Assembly: GCA_031291055.1 (NCBI GenBank)
Contig: JARLJU010000022.1
Location: forward strand, 124,001-188,000
Source of the DNA: Rudaea sp.
Lineage (GTDB): Bacteria; Pseudomonadota; Gammaproteobacteria; Xanthomonadales; Rhodanobacteraceae
Direction of reading: 5' to 3'
Length of the DNA stretch: 64,000 nt
Part shown: positions 19,268 through 28,385 of the stretch, one piece after another
Layout of the letters: every line of letters starts with the position of its first letter
Position numbering within the stretch: the stretch's first letter is position 1
The notes under the pieces: generated by a model
What the model was told of the DNA's origin: nothing
The model's database searches: none
The model's input: only the letters and a program-made list of their open reading frames with translations
Position numbers and translations under genes: made by a program

Positions 19268-21019
19268 TCAGTCCGGTTGGCTGCGCTGCCTGAACGTAGC
19301 GAGCGTGCTGCGCAACTGGGCGGCGCGCACCGGCTTCTGCATTACCGTAATGCCGGTGACCGACAATTCCTTGTCCTGCTGCATGGCCACGTCGCCGGTG
19401 ATCAGCAGCGCCGGACAGTTGATGCCCAGCTCGTTGCGCAGCGCCAGGATCACTTCTATGCCGGTGCAGGACTCGGCGAGGCGATAGTCGCAAATCAGCA
19501 CATCGGGTTTGCGCGAGCTGCCGCGCAATGCGTTCGTCAGTACTTCACTGTTGGTGGCAACGATCGTTTCGCAGCGCCACCGCCGCAGCATCGTACCCAG
19601 CGCCTCGAGCACGTCCGGCGTATCGTCGAGCACCGCGACCAGCAGGCCTTGCAGCGCCGCAGGATCCTTGTCCGGTGGCAGGGCGGGCCTCGCGGCCGTT
19701 CCCGCCTTCGCCGCCGGTACGATGACGCGGAACGCCGCGCCCTGTCCGACTTCCGATTCCACCTGCAGGCGATGGCCCAACAGGCGCGCCAGGCGATCGG
19801 CTATGGCCAGACCCAGGCCCAGACCCATGCGCCGGTCGCGCTGCGGATTGTTCAGCTGCACGAATTCCTTGAAGATGTCTTCCTGCTTGTCGCGCGGTAT
19901 GCCGGGACCGGTATCGCGCACTTCGATCGCGATTCCGGCATCGACGCGGTGCGCGCTCAACGCGACACTGCGCCGGATCGCGTGGCGCAAGGCATTGTCG
20001 AGCAGCTGTCGCAGGATGCGCTCAAGCATCAGCGCATCGCTGCTCACCCAGAGCTCGCTGGCTTCGACCTTCAGTTCGATCGCATCCTGCCAGGCCAGAT
20101 CGCGGTAGGATTCTTCCAGTCGCGCGAACAGCGGCTGCAACGCGAACGGTGTCACCTGCGGCACGATCGCGTGGGCTTCCAGCTGCGACACATCGAGCAG
20201 CCGGTCGAACAGGTCGAGCATGGTGGCGATGGCGTCGTCCAGACGGACCGCCGACGTCTTTGCTTCCGGCGGCAATTCCAGATCGGACAGGGCGCGTGCG
20301 CGCAGCACGATGGCCTGCATCGGCTGCCTGAGGTCGTGGCTGGCCGCGATCAGAAAACGCGACTTGGCCTCGTTGGCCGTCTCGGCTTCCACGGTGCGCC
20401 GGCGCAGTTCGCCGAGCAGGCTCTGGTTTTCCTCGCGCACGGAAATCTGGTATCTGAACTGGCTGTTGAGCATGTAGATCATGCGCGCCAGGATCAAGCC
20501 ATAGACCAGCGACATCACGCCGACGATGCGGTAGTAGCGATCGTCGTGAAACAGGCTGAACGCGAAGGGCGCGAGTACGGGCGGGATGAAGATCGAGTAG
20601 GCCGTGCGCAGCGATGCGACCGTGCCGAAGGCGCCGCCGGTGGCGATCGCCAGACACGCGAACATCACCACGACCTGCAGATGATATTGCTCCGGCGCGC
20701 CCAGAGCCCAGACGCTCGCCGACCAGATCAGTCCGCTGACCAGTGCGCAGGCAGTCAACATGTTCATGACTGTGCGATTGCGCGGGTCGTCGGGCGTATG
20801 TGAACGGTACAGCCAAAGCATCGACAGACGCGCAACGCCGACGCAGTTGAGCAGCACCAGCCAGATTATGCCGACCGGTTCGGCCACCGTGGCGCGCAGC
20901 AGATACAGCAACGTGCTCGAGGCGAATGCGGTGGCCGCCACGGTAGCCACCAGATTCTCGACGACCGAGCGCAACTGTTCGCTGGCGCGAAGATCGAGCC
21001 GCTTGCTATCTGCTGACAT
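19268..21019 (-). CDS. Hybrid sensor histidine kinase with receiver domain
   Basis: 583 residues. About six hydrophobic segments occupy the first 190 residues, followed by a coiled coil. The phospho-acceptor box is AASHDLRQPM (histidine near 228), then the N box LRQLLDNALRHA, G1 VRDTGPGIP and a G2 loop GLGLGLAI. A C-terminal receiver (about 455-575) has LDDTPD, the phospho-aspartate in ICDYRL near 510 and the lysine in MQKPV. No DNA-binding output domain is attached, so a partner is needed. The start was placed at MSADSKRL with a G-rich SD; the long upstream extension is arginine-rich and unsupported. Confidence 0.9.
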   Translation of the reverse strand: MSADSKRLDLRASEQLRSVVENLVATVAATAFASSTLLYLLRATVAEPVGIIWLVLLNCVGVARLSMLWLYRSHTPDDPRNRTVMNMLTACALVSGLIWSASVWALGAPEQYHLQVVVMFACLAIATGGAFGTVASLRTAYSIFIPPVLAPFAFSLFHDDRYYRIVGVMSLVYGLILARMIYMLNSQFRYQISVREENQSLLGELRRRTVEAETANEAKSRFLIAASHDLRQPMQAIVLRARALSDLELPPEAKTSAVRLDDAIATMLDLFDRLLDVSQLEAHAIVPQVTPFALQPLFARLEESYRDLAWQDAIELKVEASELWVSSDALMLERILRQLLDNALRHAIRRSVALSAHRVDAGIAIEVRDTGPGIPRDKQEDIFKEFVQLNNPQRDRRMGLGLGLAIADRLARLLGHRLQVESEVGQGAAFRVIVPAAKAGTAARPALPPDKDPAALQGLLVAVLDDTPDVLEALGTMLRRWRCETIVATNSEVLTNALRGSSRKPDVLICDYRLAESCTGIEVILALRNELGINCPALLITGDVAMQQDKELSVTGITVMQKPVRAAQLRSTLATFRQRSQPD

Positions 21020-21291
21020 GGATGCGCAGCCCCCTGAGCATCGCCGAATGCGAACCGCCTCGATTGTGGTGCAGGAACCTCGCGCGCAGCAAGTGCGGGT
21101 GTGGCGGGTCCTGAGTTGTGGCGCGAAACGGAACGGCAAACGCGATATCCGACAGCCCTGTCTCAAGCTGAAACAGATGACTTTCGCAGTGGCCGCAAGG
21201 CTTGGGCGAAAAGGTCTATGATGGTTTTTTTTACGAGTCGCGAATGCCTTCCTTCTTCGCGCTCTTCGCGCCCGCGCACAGGAAACCGGAA

Positions 21292-22293
21292 ATGCCGGCA
21301 ACACTCGAAACCGTCCGCCCCGTAGAACTCTCCGAAATCCGCGCGGCGCGCGAACGCATCGCGGGCACGATTTTGCGCACGCCGCTGGTGAAGCTGGAAA
21401 TGGGTGCCGGTTTCCCCGACATCCGGCTCAAGCTTGAAAACCTGCAGCCGATCAACGCGTACAAGTTGCGCGGCGCAGCCAACGCGGTCGCGATGCTGTC
21501 CGAGTCGGAGCGGCAGCTCGGCGTGTGGACGATCAGTGCCGGCAACGCGGGGCAGGGCGTCGCCTACGCCGCACGCAGGGCCGGTGTGCCCTGCACGGTC
21601 GTGGTCATGGAAAGCGCGCCGGTCGCGAAGGTCGAACGCATGAAGGCGCTTGGTGCAAAACTTGTTCCCGTACCGTACGAGGTGGCGTGGAAAGCGCTGG
21701 AAGCGCGCGCATATCCCGGCGTGCAAGGCACCTTCGTGCATCCGTTCGACGATCACAACTTCATCGCCGGCAACGCCACGGTGGGACTGGAGATACTCGA
21801 GGACGCACCCGACACGGCCTGCGTCATCGCCGGCATCGGCGGCGGCGGACTCATCACCGCTGTGGGAAGTGCGATGCGCCTGCTCAAGCCCGACGTGAAA
21901 GTCTACGGAGCCGAACCCGAAACCGCCGCACCGCTTGCGCTGTCGCTGAAGATGGGCTCGCCGCAGAAGTTCGAGCGCAAGCCGTCGTTCGTCGACGGCG
22001 CCGGCGGCCAGAGCGTATTCCCGCGCATGTGGGAACGCATGCAGCCTGTCATCGACGGCTGCATCGTCGTCAGCCTCGACGAGACGCGAAATGCGATGCG
22101 GCTGATGGCGGAAAAGTCACGCGTGATCGCCGAAGGCGCCGGCGCGCTGCCGCTGGCCGCGGCTTTGACGGGGAAAGCGGGGCAGGGGCCGATTGTGGCG
22201 ATTGTCTCGGGTGGAAATATCGACTTGGCAAAGTTTTTTGAGTTGATCGCTGAGGTTCGCAAGCTACCTCAAACCATCCCCGTAACGAAATGA
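21292..22293 (+). CDS. PLP-dependent threonine/serine dehydratase-like lyase
   Basis: 333 residues of the fold-type II PLP family. The Schiff-base lysine is in INAYKLRGA, the substrate loop is SAGNAGQG and the phosphate-binding glycine loop is GIGGGGLITA. There is no C-terminal ACT domain, so it matches catabolic threonine dehydratase or serine racemase-like enzymes rather than IlvA. The ATG at 21292 has AGGAAA about 7 bases upstream; earlier ATGs at 21202 and 21244 lack this. SAGNAGQG differs slightly from the common S(S/A)GNHAQG, in which histidine is usual. Confidence 0.85.
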   Translation: MPATLETVRPVELSEIRAARERIAGTILRTPLVKLEMGAGFPDIRLKLENLQPINAYKLRGAANAVAMLSESERQLGVWTISAGNAGQGVAYAARRAGVPCTVVVMESAPVAKVERMKALGAKLVPVPYEVAWKALEARAYPGVQGTFVHPFDDHNFIAGNATVGLEILEDAPDTACVIAGIGGGGLITAVGSAMRLLKPDVKVYGAEPETAAPLALSLKMGSPQKFERKPSFVDGAGGQSVFPRMWERMQPVIDGCIVVSLDETRNAMRLMAEKSRVIAEGAGALPLAAALTGKAGQGPIVAIVSGGNIDLAKFFELIAEVRKLPQTIPVTK

Positions 22294-22505
22294 CGCTAAG
22301 GGTTTGCGCCGACGCATCAATGCGTGAGGAGTTACGAAGGTGAGCGCAAATTCCTTACTGACTAGAGGACAAGCCTCTGAAAAGCTGAGATCGCAGGTCA
22401 GCGCGATACTCCGGTCAAAACGGTCGGCAATTGATTTCAGCGAGTCACCTGCGGCCCCTTTTTGATGGGTATCATCACCGATCCACTCCAACCAGAAGCA
22501 AGCCA

Positions 22506-23015
22506 ATGACCGTGTCCATCTACACCGCCTCCATCCCCGTGTTCAAGCAAATGCTCTGTGGCCTCGACGCTGTTCTCGGCAAGGCGCAAGTGCATGCGGC
22601 CGAAAAGAAGATCGAGCCGGCCGCGTTTACTCAGGCGCGCCTGTTCCCGGACATGTTTCCGCTGGGCAAGCAGGTGCAGATTGCCTGCGATTTCGCGCGC
22701 GGCATCAGCGCGCGTCTGGCCGGTGCCGAAGTACCGGTGTACGAGGACAAGGAACAGAGTTTCGATGAACTGCGCGCACTGATTGCGAAGACGCTCGCGT
22801 TTGTAGCGGGCTTCGATGCATCGAGGTTCGACGGCAGCGCGCAGCGCGAAATCGTCCTGCGCCCGGGCACGCCGAAGGAAAAGCGTCTCAGTGGTGAGAA
22901 CTATCTGTTGAACTATGGGCTGCCGCAATTCTTCTTCCATGTGACCACCGCGTACGCGCTGCTTCGCCACAATGGCGTCGAGATCGGCAAGCGCGATTAC
23001 ATGGGGGCTTATTGA
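22506..23015 (+). CDS. DUF1993 family protein
   Basis: 169 residues matching DUF1993 from start to end: IPVFKQMLCGLDAVL, LFPDMFPLGKQVQIACDFA, LRPGTPKEKRLSGENYLLNYGLPQFFFHVTTAYALLRH split across the C-terminal half, and the ending GKRDYMG. These are cytoplasmic four-helix proteins related to the DinB/DUF664 fold; their role is unknown. The ATG follows a short AT-richer leader with no strong SD. Confidence 0.87.
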   Translation: MTVSIYTASIPVFKQMLCGLDAVLGKAQVHAAEKKIEPAAFTQARLFPDMFPLGKQVQIACDFARGISARLAGAEVPVYEDKEQSFDELRALIAKTLAFVAGFDASRFDGSAQREIVLRPGTPKEKRLSGENYLLNYGLPQFFFHVTTAYALLRHNGVEIGKRDYMGAY

Positions 23016-23108
23016 TTCGCGCAAGATCCGAAATCGGCTCCGGGAACGTTTCGGCGCTGGTGCTTTCGCTGCAGCCGCGACGCCCGAGGTTTATGATCGG
23101 CTCCGGCC

Positions 23109-24260
23109 ATGACCAAAACCGGATTCGTCATCGCGAACCTGTTCCGACGCAAGGTGCGGACCATCCTCACCTTGCTGTCGGTGATCTGCGCGTTCCTGCT
23201 TTTCGGCCTGCTCCAGGCGGTCAACGTGCTGCTCAAGGCCGATGTGAGCTTCGTTGGCGCGACGCGCCTGATCACGCAGGCGAGGGTCTCGCTGATCCAG
23301 CCCCTGCCGATTCGCCTGTTGCCGCTGATCGAAGCGGTACCGGGGGTGCAGGCGGTGGCGAATTCGCTCTGGTTCGGCGGCGTGGTCGGCGAGAACACCG
23401 CGATCTTTGCGTTTGCCGTCGATCCGGACCGGTTGCGAGCCGTTTCGCCGCAGTGGCAGATGCCCGACGAGCAGTGGCGCGCCTTCGCCACGACCCGGAC
23501 CGGCATGATCGCCGGACGACTCCTGGCGCAGCAGCAGGGCTGGAAAGTTGGCAGCCGGATTCCGATCAAGTCGAATATCTTTCCACAACACGATGGCAGC
23601 AAGGACTGGGCGTTCGATCTCGTCGGCATCTTCGACGGCCGCGACGAAGCAGCGCAAAAACAAACCCTGCGTGCCTATCTCAACTATGCCTATGTCGACG
23701 AGGCCAACCAGTTCGGCCGGGGCAACGCCGGGTTTTTCATCCTGCGTCTGGCCGATCCGAATCAGGCCCAGACCGTGGCGCAGGCGGTCGACAGGATGTT
23801 CGAGAACTCGCCCGATGAAACCAAGACGCAGACCGAACAGGATTTTGTCATCGCCTTCATCAAGCAGATCGGCGACATCGCCTTGATCGTGCGCTGGATT
23901 CTGTTCGCGGTGTTCTTCACCTTGTTGCTGGTGGTCGGCAACACGATGGCGCAGGCGGTACGCGAACGCATCCCGGAACTCGCCGTGCTCAAGACCCTGG
24001 GTTTTTCCAACGACAGCGTGCTCGGATTTGTGCTGGCCGAATCGGCAATCCTGTGCGCCCTGGGCGGCATGACCGGTTTGACGCTGGCGACGTTGGGCGG
24101 AATCGCCGTGGCCAGCGCGACGAATGTTCCGGTGGCCGTTGATTACCGCGTCTGGGGCGCCGGCGTCGTCGCGATCATCGTGTTAAGCCTCGCGGTCGGC
24201 CTGTTGCCGGCGCTGCGTGCGCGGCGCCTGAGCATCGTCGACGCGTTGGCGGCACGCTGA
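23109..24260 (+). CDS. FtsX/MacB-type ABC transporter permease
   Basis: 383 residues with one N-terminal transmembrane helix (ILTLLSVICAFLLFGLL), a periplasmic core of about 220 residues, and three C-terminal helices including MAQAVRERIPELAVLKTLGFS, the hallmark of FtsX-type permeases. The end RRLSIVDALAAR is also typical. Such permeases need an ATPase and usually a membrane-fusion partner, but neither is encoded on either side, so this copy is an orphan within the window. It probably acts in mechanotransmission or export from the inner membrane. Confidence 0.88.
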   Translation: MTKTGFVIANLFRRKVRTILTLLSVICAFLLFGLLQAVNVLLKADVSFVGATRLITQARVSLIQPLPIRLLPLIEAVPGVQAVANSLWFGGVVGENTAIFAFAVDPDRLRAVSPQWQMPDEQWRAFATTRTGMIAGRLLAQQQGWKVGSRIPIKSNIFPQHDGSKDWAFDLVGIFDGRDEAAQKQTLRAYLNYAYVDEANQFGRGNAGFFILRLADPNQAQTVAQAVDRMFENSPDETKTQTEQDFVIAFIKQIGDIALIVRWILFAVFFTLLLVVGNTMAQAVRERIPELAVLKTLGFSNDSVLGFVLAESAILCALGGMTGLTLATLGGIAVASATNVPVAVDYRVWGAGVVAIIVLSLAVGLLPALRARRLSIVDALAAR

Positions 24261-24317
24261 TTTTTTCCGCAACACGGTTGCCTTGTCGTGCCCGTCCGTG
24301 GATGATCGTGCACGCTC

Positions 24318-25037
24318 ATGTTCAACCCCGATCCGCATCTTCAAATCATCCAGTTCGACAGCCGTCACCGGTGCATTGTAATCGACGACGCGCTGGTCGA
24401 TCCGCACGGGCTGAAGCGGGAGACAGTCGCGCAGCGGTCGGCGTTTCGCCCGGTCGACTTCAATGCCTATCCCGGCATTTACCTGCCGGCATCGCCGGAA
24501 CAGTCGGCGGGCCTCGACGGGTTTTTCCGCCAGCACGTGCGGCGCCTGTTCGACGCGCGGCGGAGTCTGCATATGCATGTCCGCTTTTCGATGGTGACCT
24601 TGCCGCCGCAGGCGCTGCGGCCGTTTCAGCGGCTTTGTCATTCCGACAACGCCGGCGTGCCGCCGCAGCAGAGCATCCAGGCATGCGTGTTGTATCTGTT
24701 CGACGACGCGAGCCTCGGCGGCACGGGTTTCTACCAGGCCATCCGGCCTGCCAATGAGATGTCCGCATTGTTCAACGACGCGACGCGGCTGTCGGGCGAG
24801 GTCTTCACCGAGCGCTATGGCATCAAACCGGGCTACATGCTCGAGTCCAACGCCTACTTCGCGCGCGTCGGCGGTGTTCCGGCGAAATGGAATCGCATGA
24901 TTTTCTACGACGGCAGCGTGCTCCATTCGGGAGATATACTGGCTCCGGCGAGGCTGAGCGAGGATCCGGCTGTCGGGCGGCTCACGTTGAACGGCTTTTT
25001 CACTTGCAGCCGCAATGCGGCTGCGAGATCGCCATGA
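24318..25037 (+). CDS. DUF6445-like protein, possible 2-oxoglutarate/Fe(II) oxygenase fold
   Basis: 239 residues resembling the DUF6445 proteins often found near flavin-dependent halogenases. Visible features are CHSDNAG (a possible H-x-D iron pair, about residue 113), YLFDDASLGGTGFY, a second histidine in SVLHSGDIL, and GRLTLNGFF, in which the arginine could bind a 2-oxoglutarate-type carboxylate. The order H-x-D, H, R matches the facial triad of such oxygenases, but activity is inferred. No halogenase is nearby. The ATG lies 57 bases after the permease stop. Confidence 0.65.
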   Translation: MFNPDPHLQIIQFDSRHRCIVIDDALVDPHGLKRETVAQRSAFRPVDFNAYPGIYLPASPEQSAGLDGFFRQHVRRLFDARRSLHMHVRFSMVTLPPQALRPFQRLCHSDNAGVPPQQSIQACVLYLFDDASLGGTGFYQAIRPANEMSALFNDATRLSGEVFTERYGIKPGYMLESNAYFARVGGVPAKWNRMIFYDGSVLHSGDILAPARLSEDPAVGRLTLNGFFTCSRNAAARSP

Positions 25038-25053
25038 CTCCAGCCAAGCGGCG

Positions 25054-25533
25054 CTATTGGCCGCTGCGCTGGGTCTGCGGCTGCTTCTGCACGTCGCCCA
25101 GCGCGCGCTGATCGTGTTCCTGGCGTGCCATCAATTCGCCATGCGTATTGCAGGTAGTCTGATGGATGCGTGATCCGGTCGGTGCGCGGTTCTCGCAGAT
25201 CAGGCGGTTGTTGTCGTTGTGCAGCAGCAGGGCGTTGACCTGTTCCTGGGTGTTGAGCAGGACAATCTTGTCCTGCGGCGACAGTCCGCCTGGTGCTGCG
25301 TGATCCTGCAACAGCTTGTGCATCTGATCCAGGCCAGCTTCCACGCGCGTCTTGTCTTGCGTTTTCATGTACTCATAAACGCCACCAGGCTGCATGCCCT
25401 GGCGGACCGTCACGGCTTCCTGGTCGAATGCATCCAGGGTTTGCCCGGTCAGACGTTTTTCAACCGGCGGGTCCGCAAGACCCAGGCAGGGCAGCAGCAC
25501 GACGGTGGCGACAATAGCGAAGCGCTTGAGCAT
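25054..25533 (-). CDS. Small secreted protein with a TGSRI motif
   Basis: 159 residues; signal peptide from MLKRFAIVAT to about GLADP. The middle is helical and charged (KTRVEAGLDQMHKLLQD). The C-terminal stretch ICENRAPTGSRIHQTTC contains a cysteine pair around TGSRI, a pattern I associate with short uncharacterised exported proteins of Xanthomonadales. It ends in a glutamine-rich tail. It converges with the DUF6445-like gene, with 16 bases between stops. Function unknown. Confidence 0.7.
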   Translation of the reverse strand: MLKRFAIVATVVLLPCLGLADPPVEKRLTGQTLDAFDQEAVTVRQGMQPGGVYEYMKTQDKTRVEAGLDQMHKLLQDHAAPGGLSPQDKIVLLNTQEQVNALLLHNDNNRLICENRAPTGSRIHQTTCNTHGELMARQEHDQRALGDVQKQPQTQRSGQ

Positions 25534-25752
25534 GATCCTGCGTGCGTTCGGAAACACCGGGGTGCGATGTGTCTAGCGTGCATTCGGGTACAGGTGATGT
25601 CAACGTACATCCATGGTCGCGAATGAAAAAGGAATGGCAGGTGCCGACCGATGCAGGGGCCGTCCAATTGGAAATCGCGTGACGCAGGGCACGAAATGCA
25701 GCGGCGCTTAGGAGGACGATGCGAGCGCCCCGAACCGGGGGTGCAGAAGGTG

Positions 25753-27195
25753 ATGACCATGCTGCGCACAGTCCTGCAACGATTCTGCTGCGTGCCGTTG
25801 ATTCTGCTGGTGCCGGCCGCGGGGATCGCGCAAGTGGTGGACACCGGTTGCGGCCTCGCCAACGCCGCCTTCTGCGAAACGTTCACCGCAGCCGCCGGTA
25901 TCGGCAACCGCTCCGGTGATCTGAACGGCACGCTCTGGGGTGTTTCCCGACAGATCGGCGCGACCAACTTCGGCCAAAGCCAGTACTACGACGCGTCGCC
26001 ATCGACGATGCAGCGTTGCGGCGAGGACGTCGTGGTGCAGCCGCCACACGATGTCGCCATCTGCAATGGGCAGGCGGTCGAATCGGTAGACGACCAGCAT
26101 GGGGTCACGTCGCTGGCGATGTATCCCAAGCAGCCGTTCGACATTGCCGGGCGTACCGGCACGGTCACGTTCGACGTGAGCGACGACAGCCATGGCAATC
26201 ATCGAGCGTGGCCGGAATTCTGGTACACCGATCAACCGGTGCCGGCGCCGTTCACCCATTTCAGCTCGTTGCAGTCAGTGCCAAGGAACGGTTTCGGTGT
26301 GCGTTTCGCGGCCTACTGTCCGCCGAACGAGGCCGGTTGCGGCGTGCGTTTCATCTGTCCGGATGAACCCGCCGATGTCGGCGTCATCACGGTCGATTCA
26401 GCCGTTGTCGTCAACAACTACGTCAGCGACGATTCGTTTACCGACGTGAATGTCGGCACGATCTCGGTGACCGCGGTCGATTGCGTCAAGGCCTCATCCG
26501 GACCGGGCGACATGAACCGGTTCCAGTTGCAGGTTTCCCAGAACGAGATCGATGTCTACGGCACCGATGCGGGGACGACCACGCCGCTGAAGAAGATCGC
26601 CGTCATCAACAACATGGCGCTCACGCTCACGCGTGGCCTGATCTGGCTGGAAGACGTGCATTACAACGGTGACAAGGACGGCCCCGACCAGGGCACGCAC
26701 ACGTTTACCTGGGACAACGTCGGTTTCGACGGCCCGGTGCTGGCGCGCGATCTGGCGTTCGATGTGCTCGACGATCTGGCGCCGATTTCCGGCTATCCCG
26801 GCTTGCTCAATCTGGGCTGGGGCACTTTCCCCACGGACGCCACGCCGCTGGCGCTTACTGTGGAAAATGTATACAATGTCGATCACGCGGCCGGTGCGCT
26901 GCTGACGTTCAATTACTTCACGTACAACCCGGTGACCGTGAGCTACCGCGTTAACGACGGCGCCTGGCAGAATCTGCCCTGGCCGTTCGGTGCCTGCTAC
27001 ACGCAGAACGACTTCGTACTGTGCGGCGCGAAGACGGTGGCCGTTCCGGTCAGTCTTTCCGACGTGCAGACTGGCACCAACACGATTCAGTTCATGTCGA
27101 CCGATGCAATGGCGATCGCCAACGTCGATCTGGTACTGCAGGGCGCGGGTGGTGTCGTGGGTACGGACGAAATTTTTGCAAACGGGTTCGAGTGA
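25753..27195 (+). CDS. Secreted beta-sandwich protein with C-terminal GFE tag
   Basis: 480 residues. A signal peptide (LILLVPAAGIAQ) is followed by a cysteine-containing start and a long beta-rich region: VTFDVSDDSHGNHRAWPEFWY, then RFQLQVSQNEIDVYG and HTFTWDNVGFDGP. The last three suggest a concanavalin-like beta-sandwich related to GH16 or LamG folds, though no catalytic motif is clear. The C-terminal 100 residues form another beta domain and the protein ends DEIFANGFE (27166-27192). AAGG lies just upstream of the ATGs at 25753 and 25759. Its TGA overlaps the GTG of the next gene. Confidence 0.75.
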   Translation: MTMLRTVLQRFCCVPLILLVPAAGIAQVVDTGCGLANAAFCETFTAAAGIGNRSGDLNGTLWGVSRQIGATNFGQSQYYDASPSTMQRCGEDVVVQPPHDVAICNGQAVESVDDQHGVTSLAMYPKQPFDIAGRTGTVTFDVSDDSHGNHRAWPEFWYTDQPVPAPFTHFSSLQSVPRNGFGVRFAAYCPPNEAGCGVRFICPDEPADVGVITVDSAVVVNNYVSDDSFTDVNVGTISVTAVDCVKASSGPGDMNRFQLQVSQNEIDVYGTDAGTTTPLKKIAVINNMALTLTRGLIWLEDVHYNGDKDGPDQGTHTFTWDNVGFDGPVLARDLAFDVLDDLAPISGYPGLLNLGWGTFPTDATPLALTVENVYNVDHAAGALLTFNYFTYNPVTVSYRVNDGAWQNLPWPFGACYTQNDFVLCGAKTVAVPVSLSDVQTGTNTIQFMSTDAMAIANVDLVLQGAGGVVGTDEIFANGFE

Positions 27196-28385
27196 GCATC
27201 ACGCTTCCCGGTCGCCGTTTCTGCCGCATGCTGCGGCTGACTGTCTGCGCCGCCTGTTTCGGTGGCTTTCAGGTGACTCCGGTCGATGCGGCGGCCAGTA
27301 CATGGGCCAATGTGACGCCCGCAGCCATCGATCTGGATGGCGCATCCTTCAACAACGACAATTATGGAATACAGGACATTCTGGCCGATCCTGCGCGTCC
27401 TTCGGACCTTTACGCATTCACCTGTTTTCAAGGCGTCTGGAAGTCCGTCGACTATGGGGTGACCTGGGCCAGGGTCAATACCGGGACGAATGGTTCGGCA
27501 CTGGACGCCGGCAAGTTGTGGACGGCCGCCATCGATCCCGATGCGAGCAGGGATCCGGCAACGCCACCCACGTTGTGGACGGCCACCGGCGATGCGGCCG
27601 CCGGTGTCTGGAAGAGCATCGATGGCGGCGTGAGCTGGGTTTCCTACGCGGTAGGCAACACGACAGCCGCCGCGGTATCCGGCAATTCCTACTACGCCAA
27701 TGATGTCTACGCGCTCGACGTCGATCCTTACGATGGCCAGCATCTGATCGCCGGGTTTCATGGATTTCCCGGAATCTCCGAATCTACCGATGGCGGCCAG
27801 ACCTGGACGACGATCGCCGTGCCGGGCGGCATCGGCTCATCGTTGTATCCGTTCTTCGTGCAGACCGGACTTGCATCGAGCACGCGCACGACCTGGTTGA
27901 CCCAGGCGCAATGGGTCTCGAACACGGCCGGCATCTGGCGCACCTCGAATGGCGGATCGACCTGGAGCAACGTCGCCCCGGCAAACGAACACCAGCATGG
28001 CAGTTCGCAGATCTACCAGGCGGGGGGCGGAGTGATTTATGCCCCTTCGGTAAATCCCGACGGTGTTTTCAGAAGCGCCGACTACGGCCAGACATGGAAT
28101 CAGGTCAGTACCACGCTGGAAAATGCCGTATTCGGCACGCCGAACCAGATTTACGCGGACAACTCGTTTGCATCCAGCGGGGCCAACTCCGTCAATTTGA
28201 TATCTGCACCGCCGTCCGGGGCCGCTTGGTCGGCGATGACCCCGGTGCCCGCAATGAGCAACGGCAGCAAGCGCGCAGCGGTCACCCGCGACGGGTCCGG
28301 CTACATCATTGTTTCAGGCAACTGGCTGGCGGGTATATGGCGCTATGTCGAGGGCGACGATATCTTCAGCGATGGTTTCGAGTGA
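27192..28385 (+). CDS. Secreted Asp-box (BNR) propeller protein with C-terminal GFE tag
   Basis: 397 residues from a GTG that overlaps the preceding stop (GTGA), giving translational coupling; an ATG at 27228 is the alternative. A signal peptide is followed by a propeller with five Asp-box-like turns: SVDYGVTW, SIDGGVSW, STDGGQTW, TSNGGSTW and SADYGQTW. These occur in sialidases, VPS10-type and xyloglucanase propellers; the catalytic arginine triad of sialidases is not evident. The protein ends DDIFSDGFE (28356-28382). Likely a surface or secreted carbohydrate-related protein working with the preceding gene product. Confidence 0.8.
   Translation: MSITLPGRRFCRMLRLTVCAACFGGFQVTPVDAAASTWANVTPAAIDLDGASFNNDNYGIQDILADPARPSDLYAFTCFQGVWKSVDYGVTWARVNTGTNGSALDAGKLWTAAIDPDASRDPATPPTLWTATGDAAAGVWKSIDGGVSWVSYAVGNTTAAAVSGNSYYANDVYALDVDPYDGQHLIAGFHGFPGISESTDGGQTWTTIAVPGGIGSSLYPFFVQTGLASSTRTTWLTQAQWVSNTAGIWRTSNGGSTWSNVAPANEHQHGSSQIYQAGGGVIYAPSVNPDGVFRSADYGQTWNQVSTTLENAVFGTPNQIYADNSFASSGANSVNLISAPPSGAAWSAMTPVPAMSNGSKRAAVTRDGSGYIIVSGNWLAGIWRYVEGDDIFSDGFE

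Noticed and set aside
19277..20803. A 508-codon open frame on the plus strand
   Set aside because: It lies antisense to the hybrid kinase, whose catalytic motifs are clear, and its composition (histidine, arginine, glutamine) is that of a shadow frame.
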